Assembly: GCA_963931865.1 (NCBI GenBank)
Contig: OZ007511.1
Location: 9,257,840 to 9,321,839, forward strand
DNA: 64,000 bases
Reading direction: 5' to 3'
DNA from: Axinella damicornis
Lineage: Eukaryota > Porifera > Demospongiae > Axinellida > Axinellidae
Both the position numbers and the translations under genes were made by a program. Below the pieces are notes generated by a model. It saw only the letters and a list, made by a program, of their open reading frames with translations. It had not been told where the DNA came from and made no database searches. Each line of letters opens with the position of its first letter. Position 1 is the first letter of the stretch. Positions 28,803-62,254 of the stretch are shown in pieces.

Positions 28803-30619
28803 GTATCCATGCTCTATATACTCACTATACAGCTTCGATACGAGGGGGTGTGGCCTAGACAAGCTTTTGAGGTTCACCCTATCTAGCCATAGATGAACTA
28901 ACGCTAGTGTGGGGCTCGCTCAGGCTCGCCCCAACTATAACTAATTATGTTGTGCAGAGTATAATGTCCAATGCAATAGCTCCCTTTGTGTGATATAAAT
29001 TGTTTGCCACACTATTCAACTTACATGAAAGATCATAGCCTAGGACTAGGAGCTCGTTCCCAGGCTCCTCCCCAGCTTTTTGATAACCTATATTGCTCTC
29101 AAATCTAGAGGCTCCATTATAGTTTTGACGAAGGATATTGTTCAATGAAAAGTGTAAATTTCACTGCATGTACTGACAGCATAAATATTGGCCAATTCAT
29201 ATTATACCAGTACATATAATACATATCCCTACATACAGAGTCTACCGACTCTGTGATAAGGGGAAGTATGATCTTGTGAGTCAAAAATGATTTCTTGTCA
29301 GATCGATCTGTGAAGCCATTTCGAGTTGCATATATAATATTATAGTCATGTATACCCTGTGGATGTCTCTTTGCAACAGTAAGTTTTGATCTACAATAAC
29401 GTATTCATTTTTTGGTTTGTCCTTGCAACAGATGTCCATGTCATGATCATAAGATACTGAGACTCATTTTTGTAAAGACAATATGGGACAGGTTATAATA
29501 ATTATAATTATGTGTACCTGTACCCTGTTAGCTATAGCCATGCATGCAGCATAAGTCATGCATCCATTTATAACTCACTTCAAACTCATTGTGTGGCATG
29601 TGCATGAGTATGTAAGCCCCATTGCACCCTGCAGCAGCCGGAGCTCGAGGATACCCATAAGCCCATATAAAATTATTTATATTAGGCGTTAATACTTTGT
29701 ATAATTATACAATGTCATGTTCTTCTGCTTATTGCTGTTTGCAGTAGTATAGGTAATGAGTTAGTATAATGGGCCAGTGGGCATTCTTCTTCCAAATTGA
29801 AGTTCCAATATATATTATAATATAAACACTTTCTGCATTGATTGAAATGAGCATAAAACTCCACACTGATCGAGCCAGACACTTGACGCCAGGTTCACAC
29901 CAGAGTACTGAACAAGTTTGAAGCTTCAACTTGAGCTATATTATACGTAACTCAAGAGAACCCATGCAAAACACCAATTGAAAGCTACATCAGAAGAATG
30001 GGGCCAAATACCATGCATAATGTCACTTTCAGGAGCTCTAGCGTCCCCACCATGCAGACTACCATGCATGCACAACCACTGAAGCAGTAGCCTCGTTCCC
30101 ATGCAGGCCTCCGCCTGGGAACGGGGCTACTGAAGCAGCAGGTCTGGAATGAGGATTAGAGGTCTCATCTCAACATTCAGTACACTATGAATAAATATTA
30201 AACCAACAGCGACTCGCTTCATGAAATAAAATCACACAGAATGCTAAGGCAGTACGTACAAAACCAGATCAATCATTATAATTGTGGAATTGTACTTGAA
30301 AACACACTACGCTATAATTATAGTAACTGACATGTATCTATGCAAGTGCATACTAAAACTTAATTTTATAACATCACTGAGTAGAACATGGATGCAGTGA
30401 TTTAGTGTCTCATTTGTCATAATTGCAAAAATATACTACTATTTTATGTGCTCAGTTGTGCAGTAGTGAATCTGAACACACACGGGCACACCTCACACTC
30501 ATATAAGTCTGTCATTTGCACAAGGAAAGAACGATTTGCAACACTGGGATAAGTTGAAGTACGTAATGGCTACCATAATGCTTCCCTATAATGTAGCTAC
30601 ATTCAGAATTCTGCCGATC
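28803..30619. other. Intergenic, forkhead C to EPLIN-like gene
   Basis: AT-rich, with no supported gene. It contains a one-ended fragment of the foldback family at about 29049-29090 and a 42-bp solo element at 30088-30129 (listed separately). The rest shows nothing I can identify. Confidence 0.4.
30088..30129. mobile_element. Minimal foldback element, perfect 9-bp TSD
   Basis: Only the two TIR arms remain (TAGCCTCGTTCCCATGCAGG ... CGCCTGGGAACGGGGCTA), between two copies of ctgaagcag (30079-30087 and 30130-30138). Confidence 0.85.
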
Positions 30620-52214
<21,595 letters not shown>

Positions 52215-54975
52215 TTCCCCCAGAGCTCACTGCACAGTCGTTCCAACAGTCAAGAGGCGAGTCGCCGCTGTAATACAGTGGTATACAGGTACTGTAGGCT
52301 AGTGATCGGCGCGCGCAAGGTTCGATCAGTACAGGCACAATCTGGAACACCGAAAAACAGATTTCCTCACTTCAGAGGACGCAGGTAGCTTGGCTGGCTC
52401 AAATCCTACATGTATGAGTTCGCACTGAACGGCCATGTGCACTTGTGGGCATTCGTTCCTGACCGCAAATCCCAGATGACTACAAGCTCCACCCACAACA
52501 TTAATTACTTCCGGGAACGCAGGATGGAACTTTAACAGCATCGTTGCTTGAATGGTTCACTACCCCATAACTAGCCTCGTTCCCAGTCCCACGCCCAGCT
52601 TTTCGTCGCTTGCAGTACCGTACTAAGCAGCGACGAAAAGCTGGGCGTGGGACTGGGAACGAGGCTACCCCATAACTATGTATGCCCATAGACAGGAAAG
52701 AATAGGAACTATCAATGACTTTTAAAGACAGCTGGGGCCATTCATTTTTCCGAATTGGCGTACTGTAACTCTAGATCAATTATTTTTTTGCTTCAATCAA
52801 CCAAAGCAGACTTACAGAATTGCAGAAGCTATATATGTAAAAGCTTTGAGAAGCTAGATGGACCATTCATACACAGGCAAACAATACTGTCATCTGCTGT
52901 GAGCCAGTCAGGATCCATGTGGAAAACTATCAGCAGAAAGTCGTCCTAGATCATCTCTCCAGGAGTGCATAATATGCGCTCCTGTCTCTCAGGTATAAAC
53001 TTAATTTACCCCATTCCTATTTTCTGACAGCTAGAGTCTAGTCTTCACTACACAGTACATCGCCTCTGTCTATAATTTTGTCATCTCCAGTGCTGACAAT
53101 TGGTCTGAAGTTGCCACACCTGCTGCCAGTCTCGTTCCCAGACCCACATAGAGGGTCTGGGCACGAGACTAACCTGCTGCTTGCAGCAACTGCTGGTCAA
53201 GTAGCTCTACACTCCCCAGTAATAGAACAGGACTTTTACTCCAGAAAATATTTTGTGTCTCCTTGATGTAAGTAGCGAGGAGCTTTGCTTCAAAGGGCCA
53301 GGGAATGATGCTAGAGGTCAGGATTCATGTACATAAAATGAATACAGCAGGTCTTCTAATTATTAGATGACTGCCTGCGCAAATACTACCATACATACAT
53401 ACAAGGCAGAGTGCAGTGTAGTACAGCATTCATGATCAATAAATAGATATGTTTACTAGTTGGTGTCATGACAACAGCGGGGAAAATTATATTCATTGCT
53501 CACAAATTTAAGGTATTCGCTCAAAAAGGTAGCACTTCAAATGCAACCTCAAGTCACATGTCATAAAAATCAGGATAATATATTTGAGGCATGCCCTCAA
53601 CTTCAAATGCAGCTGTTTCATGGCACCATTTTAGCCCACAAGCACTTTAGATAGACCATAGATAGACTGTACATGTACAAGGTACAAACTGGAAGCATAA
53701 ACCCACTAGCGGACCAGCTGTCCTGAGAGAGAGCATGCAGAAGCTTCGGTCATTTCGATGCTGCACATTAGAAGCAAAGTACATGTACACCTATCCAGAG
53801 GGACAAGCGGTTGACTCTTAGCCACGTACGGCCTATGAATGGGAGGTGGGAATGTCTGGGAGCAAGACTAGTTTATCTGAGTGGTTGCTGAGATATTAAT
53901 TATGTACTCCACTAGCCTCGTTCCCAGGCGCTCGCCGAGTGCCTGGGAACGAGGCTAGTACTATTAATTTTCAAAGCTTGCATCAAACTTAGGTCATGTG
54001 ACTTAGCATAGGGCAGGTTAGGGTGTGGCTAGTTGATAGCATTATAGCCAATGGTTTCAAGACCTACTCAGGATAGATCCTCGACGGAACAACCATGAAT
54101 ATTCACCAGAGAGAACGGTGCATCCATTTGCATGAATGCAGCTACTGTGTGATGTGTACCTGTAGGTATGTAAGCTACCTGCAGCACCTCAGCTCAGACA
54201 AGAGCATGCAGGAATCTAGTCTCGGTACCAGACTCCCATTTGGGAGTCTGGTTCTGAGGCTAGCAGGAATCATGTCATCTCCAATAAACTCTAGTTCATT
54301 ACAGGCCAGTACAAGACAGCATGCTGCTTGTCTGCACATTGCCTGCAGCAACTGTTGCCTGCATGCAGCAGCATTATATTACTGTCTGGATATATAAACA
54401 CTGCATGTTGCCTCTAGCATTACTGATAATACTGACAGAGGACAGCAGCTGTTCATGGTAAGCTCTATTCCTTTGACAAGATACAAAGGAAGGGACCTTC
54501 AATGGTTATCACCATCTATATACAACCATTGATTGTTGATCAAATTTCAGGGTTCCTTGAAGACCCCAAAACTGATGAGATGGCCTTGGTGGGCACTCCT
54601 CTCAACATTTGCTTCAAAAGGCAGTACTTACTGATATCAGTGATGCATGATGATGTCATCATGCAAATGTCTGTTTAACAAAGTGCTGCTTGGAATGCAA
54701 ATCGTATAGTGCTGGACATCGAATCAGATGTACAATGATGTCACCGCGGTTAAATGCAGTACTGAACAGTGATGCACAATCACTTTTATCTGTTGAACAC
54801 AGCTGGGCTGTGATGCACGATGACTTCACTGTACCTCCTTTATGTCTTCCCTCTGTCTACAATGTACATGATGTCACACACATGAACAATGCCTCCCTCC
54901 CTAATGAAGACCTGGGAACGAGGCTACTATTAAATCCTGGTTAACTGATAACTGACACATAAATGTCTGCTTTAC
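52215..54975. other. Region upstream of the EPLIN-like first exon
   Basis: This is the candidate internal promoter (next to 52214), followed by sequence without recognised exons. It holds five small foldback elements: 52572-52667 (96 bp, TSD ccccataac), 53127-53171 (TSD acctgctgc), 53913-53957, 54217-54262 (TSD gcaggaatc) and a right-end fragment at about 54905. A terminal exon for the upstream exon series was looked for here and not found. Confidence 0.5.
52572..52667. mobile_element. 96-bp perfect foldback element, TSD ccccataac
   Basis: The two arms, each starting TAGCCTCGTTCCCAGTCCCA and continuing through 'cagcttttcgtcgc', are almost fully complementary with about 10 bp between them. 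Perfect 9-bp duplications lie at 52563-52571 and 52668-52676. Confidence 0.9.
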
Positions 54976-57210
54976 CTCACAGGGTCAGCAGAATTTGGGC
55001 GGGTAGTGATTTTCCTGGTGTGTACTGGGGACTCCCCCTTCCCCTTGGGTGCTGCGTGGGACTCGCCCTTCCCCTTGGGTGCTGCATGGGACTCTGCCTT
55101 CCCCTTGGGTGCTGCGTGTGACTCTGCCTTTCCCTTGGGTTCTGCGTGGGATTCCCCCTTCCCCTTGGGCATGGCAGGGGACTCCCCCTTCACCTTGGGT
55201 GGCTTCTTTGCTAGCTCTTCAATCTGAGGTTGAGGAAAAACACAATGACAGTATAAGATTTTAATGTGTGAGTGTGTGTGTGACGGAAGTGGGATGTTCA
55301 TGGGGTGGGACTAGACTAGTGACACGCGACCTTCGTACTTCAATCTACTTAACCTCGAACTCTGCAAAGAATGTTCGAGAAAATTGGGCATGGGCCGGAA
55401 CAGCTGGTGCTACAAGTGGATGCAATGGGAAAGCAGCAGTCAAAGCGGATGGAGCAGCAGTAGAAGCGGACGCAATCGGGGAGCAGGAGTTGAAGTGGAC
55501 GCAATCGGGGAGCAGCAGCCGAAGCGGACACAATCAGGGAGCACTTGAAGAGGATGAAATCAGGGAGCAGCAGCTGAAGCAGATGCAAGCGGCGAGCAGC
55601 AGCTGAAGCGGACGCAAATGGGGAGCAGCAGTTGAAGCGGACACAATCCAGGAGCAGCAGCTCTGCACAGAGAGCTGTCCGGCGCCGGATTACTCACGTA
55701 GGCGAATGAAGGAGCGAGCAAAGCTACTTGTACTAGTAATATTTGTCTCCTACGTATATTAGTACTCCTACACTGTTTTGCCCCATTGGCAGTGACCATA
55801 CAGTAGCCTTGTTCCTCGGCCCCGCACAGCTTTTCATCGGTCGTAGTATGGTAGCCTTGCTCCTAGCAGCTTTTCATCGCTTGCAGTATATAGTAGCCTT
55901 GCTCCTAGGCCCCCCACAGCTTTTAGTCACTTGCAGTACGGAAGGCCGTGCAAATTTATCCCCACCTGGGTCAATATGCACATCAGTGCAGACTCAATGG
56001 GATAGCCCTGTTCCCAGGCCCCATACGAAAAATCGAATTTTGGATGGGGCCTGAGAACGAGGCTATCCATGGGATACACAAGCTACCGTAGAGCACATAT
56101 ATTACCAGGAGCCCACAACGAGAAGGAGTGTCATTATAGACCGCAGCAACCTAAACTTGCCCTTATTTGGAACCTCCTTACGTAACAAGAGCCGGAGTGC
56201 GGTGAACACTTCAGTGTGGCCGCAGTACGGATTCTCCACTTGCCGTATATGGTCAAGCACAAGCACTATTAGAGCAGGGTTGTTATCGTAGTTGGACGTT
56301 CCTTCTCGCTATGGACTCCTCATACTAGTGATGCACCGATAATCAGATTGGTTATCGGGCCGATAATGACCTTCCTGGGGAGTGTTGCAATTGACATCGG
56401 TAGATTCACCGATAACTCGGCCCATAAATGACACATGCGCATTGAGTAACCACGTGCTAGCATTGTCAGCACAGTGTTTGTTGCGGAGTATAGAATGGCG
56501 AGTGGAGGGAAGATGAGACATTGCCTATTCGGGAGTTTTATGCAGTCAGAGAGGGTCTAAAGTTTGCTGTTTGCAGTGCTTGAGGCCAAAAGATTTGACA
56601 AGGTGAGGCAAACACGAGAACTTACAATATCGGAGCAGATATCGGTATCGGCAGATTATTATCGGATTATCAGAGTATCAGTAAAAGACCATATTGGTGC
56701 ATCACTACCTCATACCACAACCAAGTGGGCTAATGATTTTGATTATCACAGTCAACCTTGGCATCCTTCTGTTTCACAGTCTCCTCTAGCTCGGCAACTC
56801 TGGCCTTCAATGCCTCCTTCTCGTCTCTCAGTCTCTGTACATCGTTCTTCAGAGCAGCGTTCTCTGAATGCTCCTGCTGCAGCCTGGAGGTGAGCTTCTG
56901 GATCTCGACACTGGGATCTGTGTGGGTGTAAAATCCATAGCTGCAATACGCATGTACATGCGACTGACACAAATGTGGCAGGTTTACCATTACTACAGCA
57001 ATGACACGGAAATGAAAGTTTAGGGCAACACTATCAGTGAGTTACTCAATCAGGAGGGAAGAGGGATGGGGAGGGAATAGGGAGAGGGGGAGGGAATGGA
57101 GAGTGGGAATTGGGAGGGGGGAGGGGGGAAGAACGGGGAGAGGGGGAGAGAATGAGGGAGGGGAATGAGGGAATGCGGGAGGGGGTGGGAATGTGGTGTG
57201 GGATGGAACT

Positions 57211-57251
<41 letters not shown>

Positions 57252-60200
57252 ATGGGGAGGTGGGAGGGGGAATAGGTGGGGGGGGATCAAGGGGGAAAGG
57301 GGAGGGGGTAACAGTTGAACAATAACACAGCTTCTGAATCAGACAGGAATTGCAAGTACCGGCACTTCATTTGCAGTTACATGTACATACAGCTGTATAT
57401 GCACTCTGTATCACATGTGAGAAACGTTTGCATGGTCACATACCCACACGTAGTGGCTCCTTCCTCTCCTCCTTGTGGGTCTCTTTCTTGCCTTCTCCTC
57501 CTCCTTCCTTTCTCCCCTCCCCTTTCGCCTCAAGCAAGGGCTCAGGGCTAGCGCTGGATCGTGGAGAGCCGTCACCACTATAGGTACGTGAGCGCATCAA
57601 AGACACAACCTTGATAGTGGTCGCACTAGCACGTCGGCCACCTGGAATAAAAGTTGCAAGAAAAACAGTACCATTTCAAAGACTATTCTCCCTCCCTCCA
57701 TCCGTCCCACCCTCCAATCTCTCTCCCCCTCTCTCCCTTGTTCCTCTCACTCACCACCCACTCTCCTCTCCCTCCCCTACTATCCACCCACTCACCCTCT
57801 CTCCCACCCTCTGTCCTTCTTCCTACTACCCACCCACCCTCTGTCCATCTTCCTCCCACCCACCCACCCTCTGTCCATCTTCCTCCCACCCACCCACCCT
57901 CTGTCCATCTCCCTCCCACCCACCCACCCACCCACCCACCCTCTGTCCATCTTCCTCCCACCCACCCCAATCCCTCCCCCCATTAGGCATACTTGGCTGT
58001 GCCGAAGGTGAGGGTGGGGTTGGAGAGGGAGACTGACTAGGCACAGGCGACTTCCGTGTCTGAACAACTGGTTTTCCAGCTTCAGATCGTTTCTCTGGAG
58101 AGGTGATGGGGAAGGGAGGGAGGGAGGGAGGGAGGGAGGGAGGGAGGGTGGGAGGGAGGGAGGGTGGGAGGGAGGGAGGGTGGGAGGGAGGGAGGGAGGG
58201 AGGGAGGGAGGGAGGGAGGGAGGGAGGGAGGGAGGGAGGGAGGGAGGGTGGGAGGGAGGGAGGGAGGGAGGGAGGGAGGGAGGGGGGAGGGAGGGAGAGA
58301 GGGTGGGAGGGAGGGAGGGAGGGAGGGAGGGAGGGAGGGAGGGAGGGAGGGAGGGGGGAGGGAGGGAGGGAGGGAGGGAGGGAGGGAGGGAGGGAGGGAG
58401 GGAGGGAGGGAGGGAGGGAGGGTGGGAGTGAGGGTGGGAGGGAGGTTGGGAAGGAGGGAGGGAGGGAAGGAGGGAGGGAGGGAGGGAAGGAGGGAGGGCG
58501 GGAGTAAGGGAGGATGGAGGAAGTGTTATAGCACTTGAAGACTAGCCATGCTACATGTACTACAAGTATATACATGGATTCAAGGGCAGCGACTCTGAAG
58601 GCCGTGTTAGCTAGACTGATAAAATAAAGTACACTAGCTTTTGTACACTGCATTTCTCTATAGCAAAAAAATAAACTGCTATAAATAAAGGATATAGACT
58701 ATCTGCTAATCCTTGCTTGATGACAGCACGTACCTTACATAATCTGATATACATGTACAAATGTACGAATGAACTGGCTAGAGTACCAAGTTGTCCTAAT
58801 GCCGTGTCACGTACATGCAATTAGTTGGGACGGTGACTGTCACCAAAGAACGAATAGCTACATTGTACAGCCAGAGTTCACGAACACTAGCACTTTAGAG
58901 ACCAACTCAGGAAAGTATCAAAGACAGTTACAATTACGGTTATGATTCCCAAAGAGAGGGGATGGCCGGGTAATTAAAGGGGAGGGGAGGAGGGGTGTTT
59001 TTCAAGAGGGGCTTATTTTCAAGGGAGGTTATTTTCAAGGGCAGTTGTAGTCTCGTTCCCAGACAGGGTCTGGGAACGAGACTAGGGCAGGTGTAACTTT
59101 CAAAACACTGAAGTTCATAACAAACGTAATGTGCATGTGTACACACAGCCTAGGCAATCGTCCTCACTTCGTCTTTGCTCTCTACGAAGCCTCACCCGCT
59201 CCTCGTAGCTCGTATCCGAGCTGTACACCTGCAAACATAACAGTGTCATCATAACAAGAGATGCTTAGGGGGAGGGGAATATGCGTAACCGTGGTCAAAT
59301 ACACAACTCATCAAGTGGGTGTGGCTTCCTGTGTCACCAACTGCCAACAGTGCTGGTCACATTTAAAGACAAGGGTCCCCTTGTCTTAAACACTAGGCAA
59401 GCTAATACACATGTAAGTTCCCAGAATAGTTTGGGATCCAGCATGGACTTGATCCCGGACTTTCCGACTGTTAGTCAGACACTCTTACCATGCACTCTCT
59501 CAGAAAGCCTGCCTGGCTGCATGAACTTGCATGTAGCCTTGTTCCAGGCCATTCCCGTCATCGTTATTTTGATCACTTGCAGTATGCATATTCTGCATAT
59601 ACCAAAAACTGGCGATAGGAATGGCCTGAGAATTAGGCTAGCATGACCGGGGTAGACCTGGGAACGAGACTACATTATGAAGGCCTTCTCATAACTAATT
59701 TAGCCACACCCACCAATTATTAATACCATACCATATACAATGTACATGTACAGTGTGATATAACAATACAGTGAAATGCACTGTAACGTTGCAGCACTAA
59801 ATCCGTGCTTACAGCATTACTTTACTCACTGCATGTGTAGATCCCAGAGGGTCCCCTGTGTTCGCTGTCCCCTGGTCCACCTCTCCCCTTCCTCCACCAT
59901 CACTGATACTACTCTTTCTAGCTTCCTCGACATGCTTCAGGGTCGCTTCTGCCTCCTCCACCGATGGTACTTGGTCCATCGATACCACCACAAACTCTTC
60001 ATCCTCTGGGGAGGGGAGGAGAGGGAGGAGGAGGAGGAGGAGGAGGAGGAGGGGACGCGAGAGGAGGGAGGGAAGGGAGAGGACGGAGGAGGGGAAAAGA
60101 GAGAGAGAGAGAGGGGGGGAGGGAGGGAGGGGAGAGGAGGGAGAGGAGAGAAGGGAGGGGAGAGGAGGGAGGGGGGGAGGAGGAGGAGGAAGGGGCAGAG

Positions 60201-61506
60201 GGGAAGGGAGAGGAGGGAGGGAGGGAGAGAAGGGAAGGAAGAAAGGGGAAGGAAGGACAGAGGGACAGAAGGGAAGGGAGAAGAGAGGGGAGAGAAGGGA
60301 TGGGAGATGAGGAGGAGAAGGAGGAAGGGGAGATTGGAAGGGAGAGGAGGAGGAAGGAAGGCCAGGAAGGGAGAGGTGGGAGGGGACAAAGAAAGAGGGA
60401 GGACGGAGAAAACAGCAGAGAAGGGATAAACGGAGGACCAGCAGAGACAGAAATAATGCTCAGAAATGTACTTGTACACTCTGCACTGAAGGCTCTAGCA
60501 CAAACTCGAGTGACTACTGCATATTCACAAAATGGCATATTGCTGTGAATTTGCATGCAACTACCAAGCAAAAAGTTAATAAGAGAGTAGCACTCAATAT
60601 CTGGTGCGTGTTAGCAGCAAGCTAGCGGCAAGCATTGTCTAAAATTCTTTTGTTACATAAGCAGGGAAGTTGGCTAATTAAAACTTAGTAAGATGTCAGA
60701 TGCGTGACATGAAAAAATGAAACCTTGTTCCTTTGTCCCTCCCTCCTCCCCGTCTCCATGGCCACCTTGCTTCGAGGGTCCATTGGGCAGGACAGAGGGT
60801 GGCTGGAAGAGATCATCTTCGAACAAACCACCTCCACTTTCTTCGTTGGACAGCTGAGGGGAGAAGAGGAGGAAGGTCAGTGGTCAGACAATAACTGTCT
60901 CATTCCCAGGCTGTTTCTGGCTGTTATGGACGCATGGAAATATCGACAACTGCACTGTGCACTCTGTCAGCTAGGCCAAACAACCCTTCTTAACCTGCTG
61001 ACTGCCTATACCAAGCATGTTACGTTCATAGGTCTGCATAAAGATATTATGTAATACTTGCTAGTTTAAAATCACTTGGTAATCTACACACAGAGGTGGA
61101 GGAGGAGGGGGAGGGAGGGGGAGGAGGAGGAGGGGGGAGGAGGAAAAGAAGGAAGAGGAGGGGAGTGGGAGGGGCGGGAGGGGCAGGGGGAGGGGGAGGA
61201 GGGGGGGAGGAGGGGGAGGAGAGGGAGGAGGTGGAGGAGGGGGAGGAGGGGGAGGAGGAGGAGGAGGAGGGGGAGGACGGGGAAGAGGAGGAAGATGAGG
61301 AAGTGGAGTACAGAGGATAAAAAAAATCGGTACTAGCTCCACTACTCTACTTCCCTCCTCCCCCTTCTCAACTTTCATTCCACCCTTCCTCCTACAATTA
61401 CTTACAGAGGATTTGATGGATCTGCCAAGAGAGCTCAGAGGTTTGTCCTCCACCTTCGTAAACAGGTCGGAGTCCGCCTCGCCCCCAACAGCGAATATGT
61501 CCTCAC
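54976..61506 (-). CDS. Disordered/coiled-coil protein exons, partial; possible 5' half of the EPLIN-like gene
   Basis: Eight exons with matching phases: 61506-61406, 60853-60724, 60005-59830, 59228-59168, 58094-57993, 57641-57444, 56917-56757 and 55223-54976. Products in order: EDIFAVGGEADSDLFTKVED; an acidic GLFEDDLF motif; DEEFVVVSMDQVPSVEEAEA; YEERVRLRREQRR; a Ser/Pro-rich stretch (SPSPTPPSPSAQP); RRASATTIK and RSRTYSGDGSPRSSASPEP; a 50-residue coiled coil (LTSRLQQEHSENAALKNDVQ ...); and a 10-residue coding repeat KGKGESHAAP, several copies. The last exon ends GTGAG|gtaaag in phase 2, exactly like exon 1 of the EPLIN-like gene. Splicing to that gene's exon 2 at 42218 would therefore keep the frame. 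The 5' end is missing. Individual exons are supported by acceptor, donor and phase; the family is not recognised. Confidence 0.68.
55030..55195 (-). repeat. Coding 30-bp tandem repeat
   Basis: Within exon 55223-54976, five to six units of 30 bp encode K-G-K-(G/A)-E-S-(H/P)-A-(A/E/M)-P. The frame is kept across all units, and changes are mainly at Gly/Ala and third positions. Confidence 0.8.
55265..55735. repeat. Dispersed repeat with internal 30-bp array, copy 2
   Basis: Same leader (tgacggaagtgggatgttca), core units (gaagcggacgcaatcgggga plus gcagcagc) and tail (gcagctctgcacagagagct, gtccggcgcc) as 33610-34065, with more core units. Confidence 0.7.
56003..56065. mobile_element. 63-bp foldback element
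   Basis: TAGCCCTGTTCCCAGGCCCC ... GGGGCCTGAGAACGAGGCTA with flanks tcaatggga / tccatggga (8 of 9). One-ended relatives lie just upstream at 55804-55930. Confidence 0.8.
56326..56707. mobile_element. hAT-type MITE with perfect 8-bp TSD
   Basis: The ends TAGTGATGCACC(GAT) and (AT)TGGTGCATCACTA are inverted repeats. The element is flanked by cctcatac on both sides (56318-56325, 56708-56715). The 8-bp duplication and the TAGTGATGCACCGAT terminus are typical of hAT transposons. The 382-bp body repeats ATCGG/CCGAT words near both ends and has no transposase. It ends 42 bp, in gene sense, after the donor of the coiled-coil exon. Confidence 0.88.
57050..57310. repeat. Purine-rich tract with ~40-nt G-run
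   Basis: GGGA-type repeats enclose a long G-run at about 57210-57250. The sense strand of the surrounding gene is C-rich here. Confidence 0.8.
57826..57975. repeat. ~27-bp pyrimidine minisatellite
   Basis: Units of cccacccaccctctgtccat plus cttcct repeat about five times, within a longer pyrimidine-rich stretch (57690-57990). Confidence 0.75.
58110..58515. repeat. (GGGA)n array of about 400 bp
   Basis: Nearly uninterrupted GGGAGGGA on plus, with a few GGTGGGA variants. In gene sense it is a (TCCC)n tract ending at the acceptor CACCTCTCCAG of the exon at 58094. It could form a triplex or quadruplex. Confidence 0.9.
59048..59084. mobile_element. 37-bp minimal TAGTCTCG palindrome
   Basis: TAGTCTCGTTCCCAGACAGG and its complement overlap to form a single hairpin. 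The flanks gggcagttg / gggcaggtg match at 8 of 9. Confidence 0.8.
60007..60425. repeat. GGA-rich purine tract of about 410 bp
   Basis: An irregular GGA/GGGA/AGA purine run. In gene sense it is a pyrimidine tract running up to the acceptor CCTCCCCAG of the exon at 60005. Confidence 0.85.
61090..61320. repeat. GGA-rich purine tract of about 230 bp
   Basis: (GGAGGA)n-type purine run on plus within the intron between exons 61506-61406 and 60853-60724. It gives spurious poly-Glu/Gly and poly-Pro frames. Confidence 0.85.
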
Positions 61507-62003
61507 CTGTGAGAGTGGGAGGAGTGTGATATGTGATGGGGTGGGTACGATTAAATGGGTACAATGAATGTGTGATGGGGTATGTGTGATGGGGTGGGTG
61601 CGTGATGGGGTGGGGAAGATGAGGTGTGTAATAGGGTGCGTGATCGGATGGATACAACGTTGCTGGAAAGTTCCTCCATAAATCCATCCACGTACATTCG
61701 AAAGATACAACACGTCTTACACACATAGAATTATCACAGTGACACATTTCAAATCGCAATCACCAGATAGTCAACATACAGCACTTGATCACAAATTTTA
61801 GCCATATATGCATGTGTGCGAATGTGCAATGTCATTCTAATGTGCCCCTAATGCGTGACGGAGTGCTAATGCTCTTAGCTACACCAGACATAGTGAGGGG
61901 GCATGATCCGCTGAAGAGAGAACTGTTGTGCGGACGCTACTGCATGAGGGGGAGCTCATCATTCTTCTCCACAGGAAGCTGCAGATTCACACAGACCCAG
62001 TAC

Positions 62004-62068
62004 CTGATGTGATCAAAGCTACCCAGGAATTTATGAGCGTCCACACAGATACCCAACTGTTGTCGGGC
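62004..62068 (-). CDS. Candidate upstream exon
   Basis: Between acceptor TGCCCTAAG and donor ATCAG|gtactg the frame reads ARQQLGICVDAHKFLGSFDHI. It is clean and protein-like, but I cannot name the family. Its end phase (2) does not fit the start phase (1) of the next recognised exon at 61506. Either an exon between them is missed, or it belongs to another gene. Confidence 0.4.
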
Positions 62069-62141
62069 CTTAGGGCAGTGCAAAAACGAACGTGAGAGAG
62101 AGAAAGACAGATAAGTCCTCTAGCCAGTGCTGCTATTGCCG

Positions 62142-62254
62142 TGGGCCCAGTGGCTTAGTGGTCAGAGCGTCTGACCAGCACTCAGAAGGTCTTGGGTTCT
62201 AATCCCAGCTGGTCCCAGAACTTTTTCTGCGGATTTCTCTCTCTCTCCAAAGCA
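62142..62254 (+). mobile_element. tRNA-derived SINE, third copy
   Basis: Same structure as 43994-44109, with anticodon loop CCAGCAC (AGC, Ala-like). The B-box has one change (GGTTCTAATCCC), and the tail ends in the CT run. Shared upstream sequence begins near 62090. Confidence 0.7.

Noticed and set aside
58103..58653. Poly Gly-Arg-Glu and poly Leu-Pro-Pro-Ser frames
   Set aside because: By-products of the (GGGA)n array. The real exon in this area is 58094-57993.
59776..60571. Glu/Arg-rich frame of 217 codons and Ser/Pro-rich reverse frames
   Set aside because: Arise from the purine tract at 60007-60425. The supported exon is 60005-59830 on minus.
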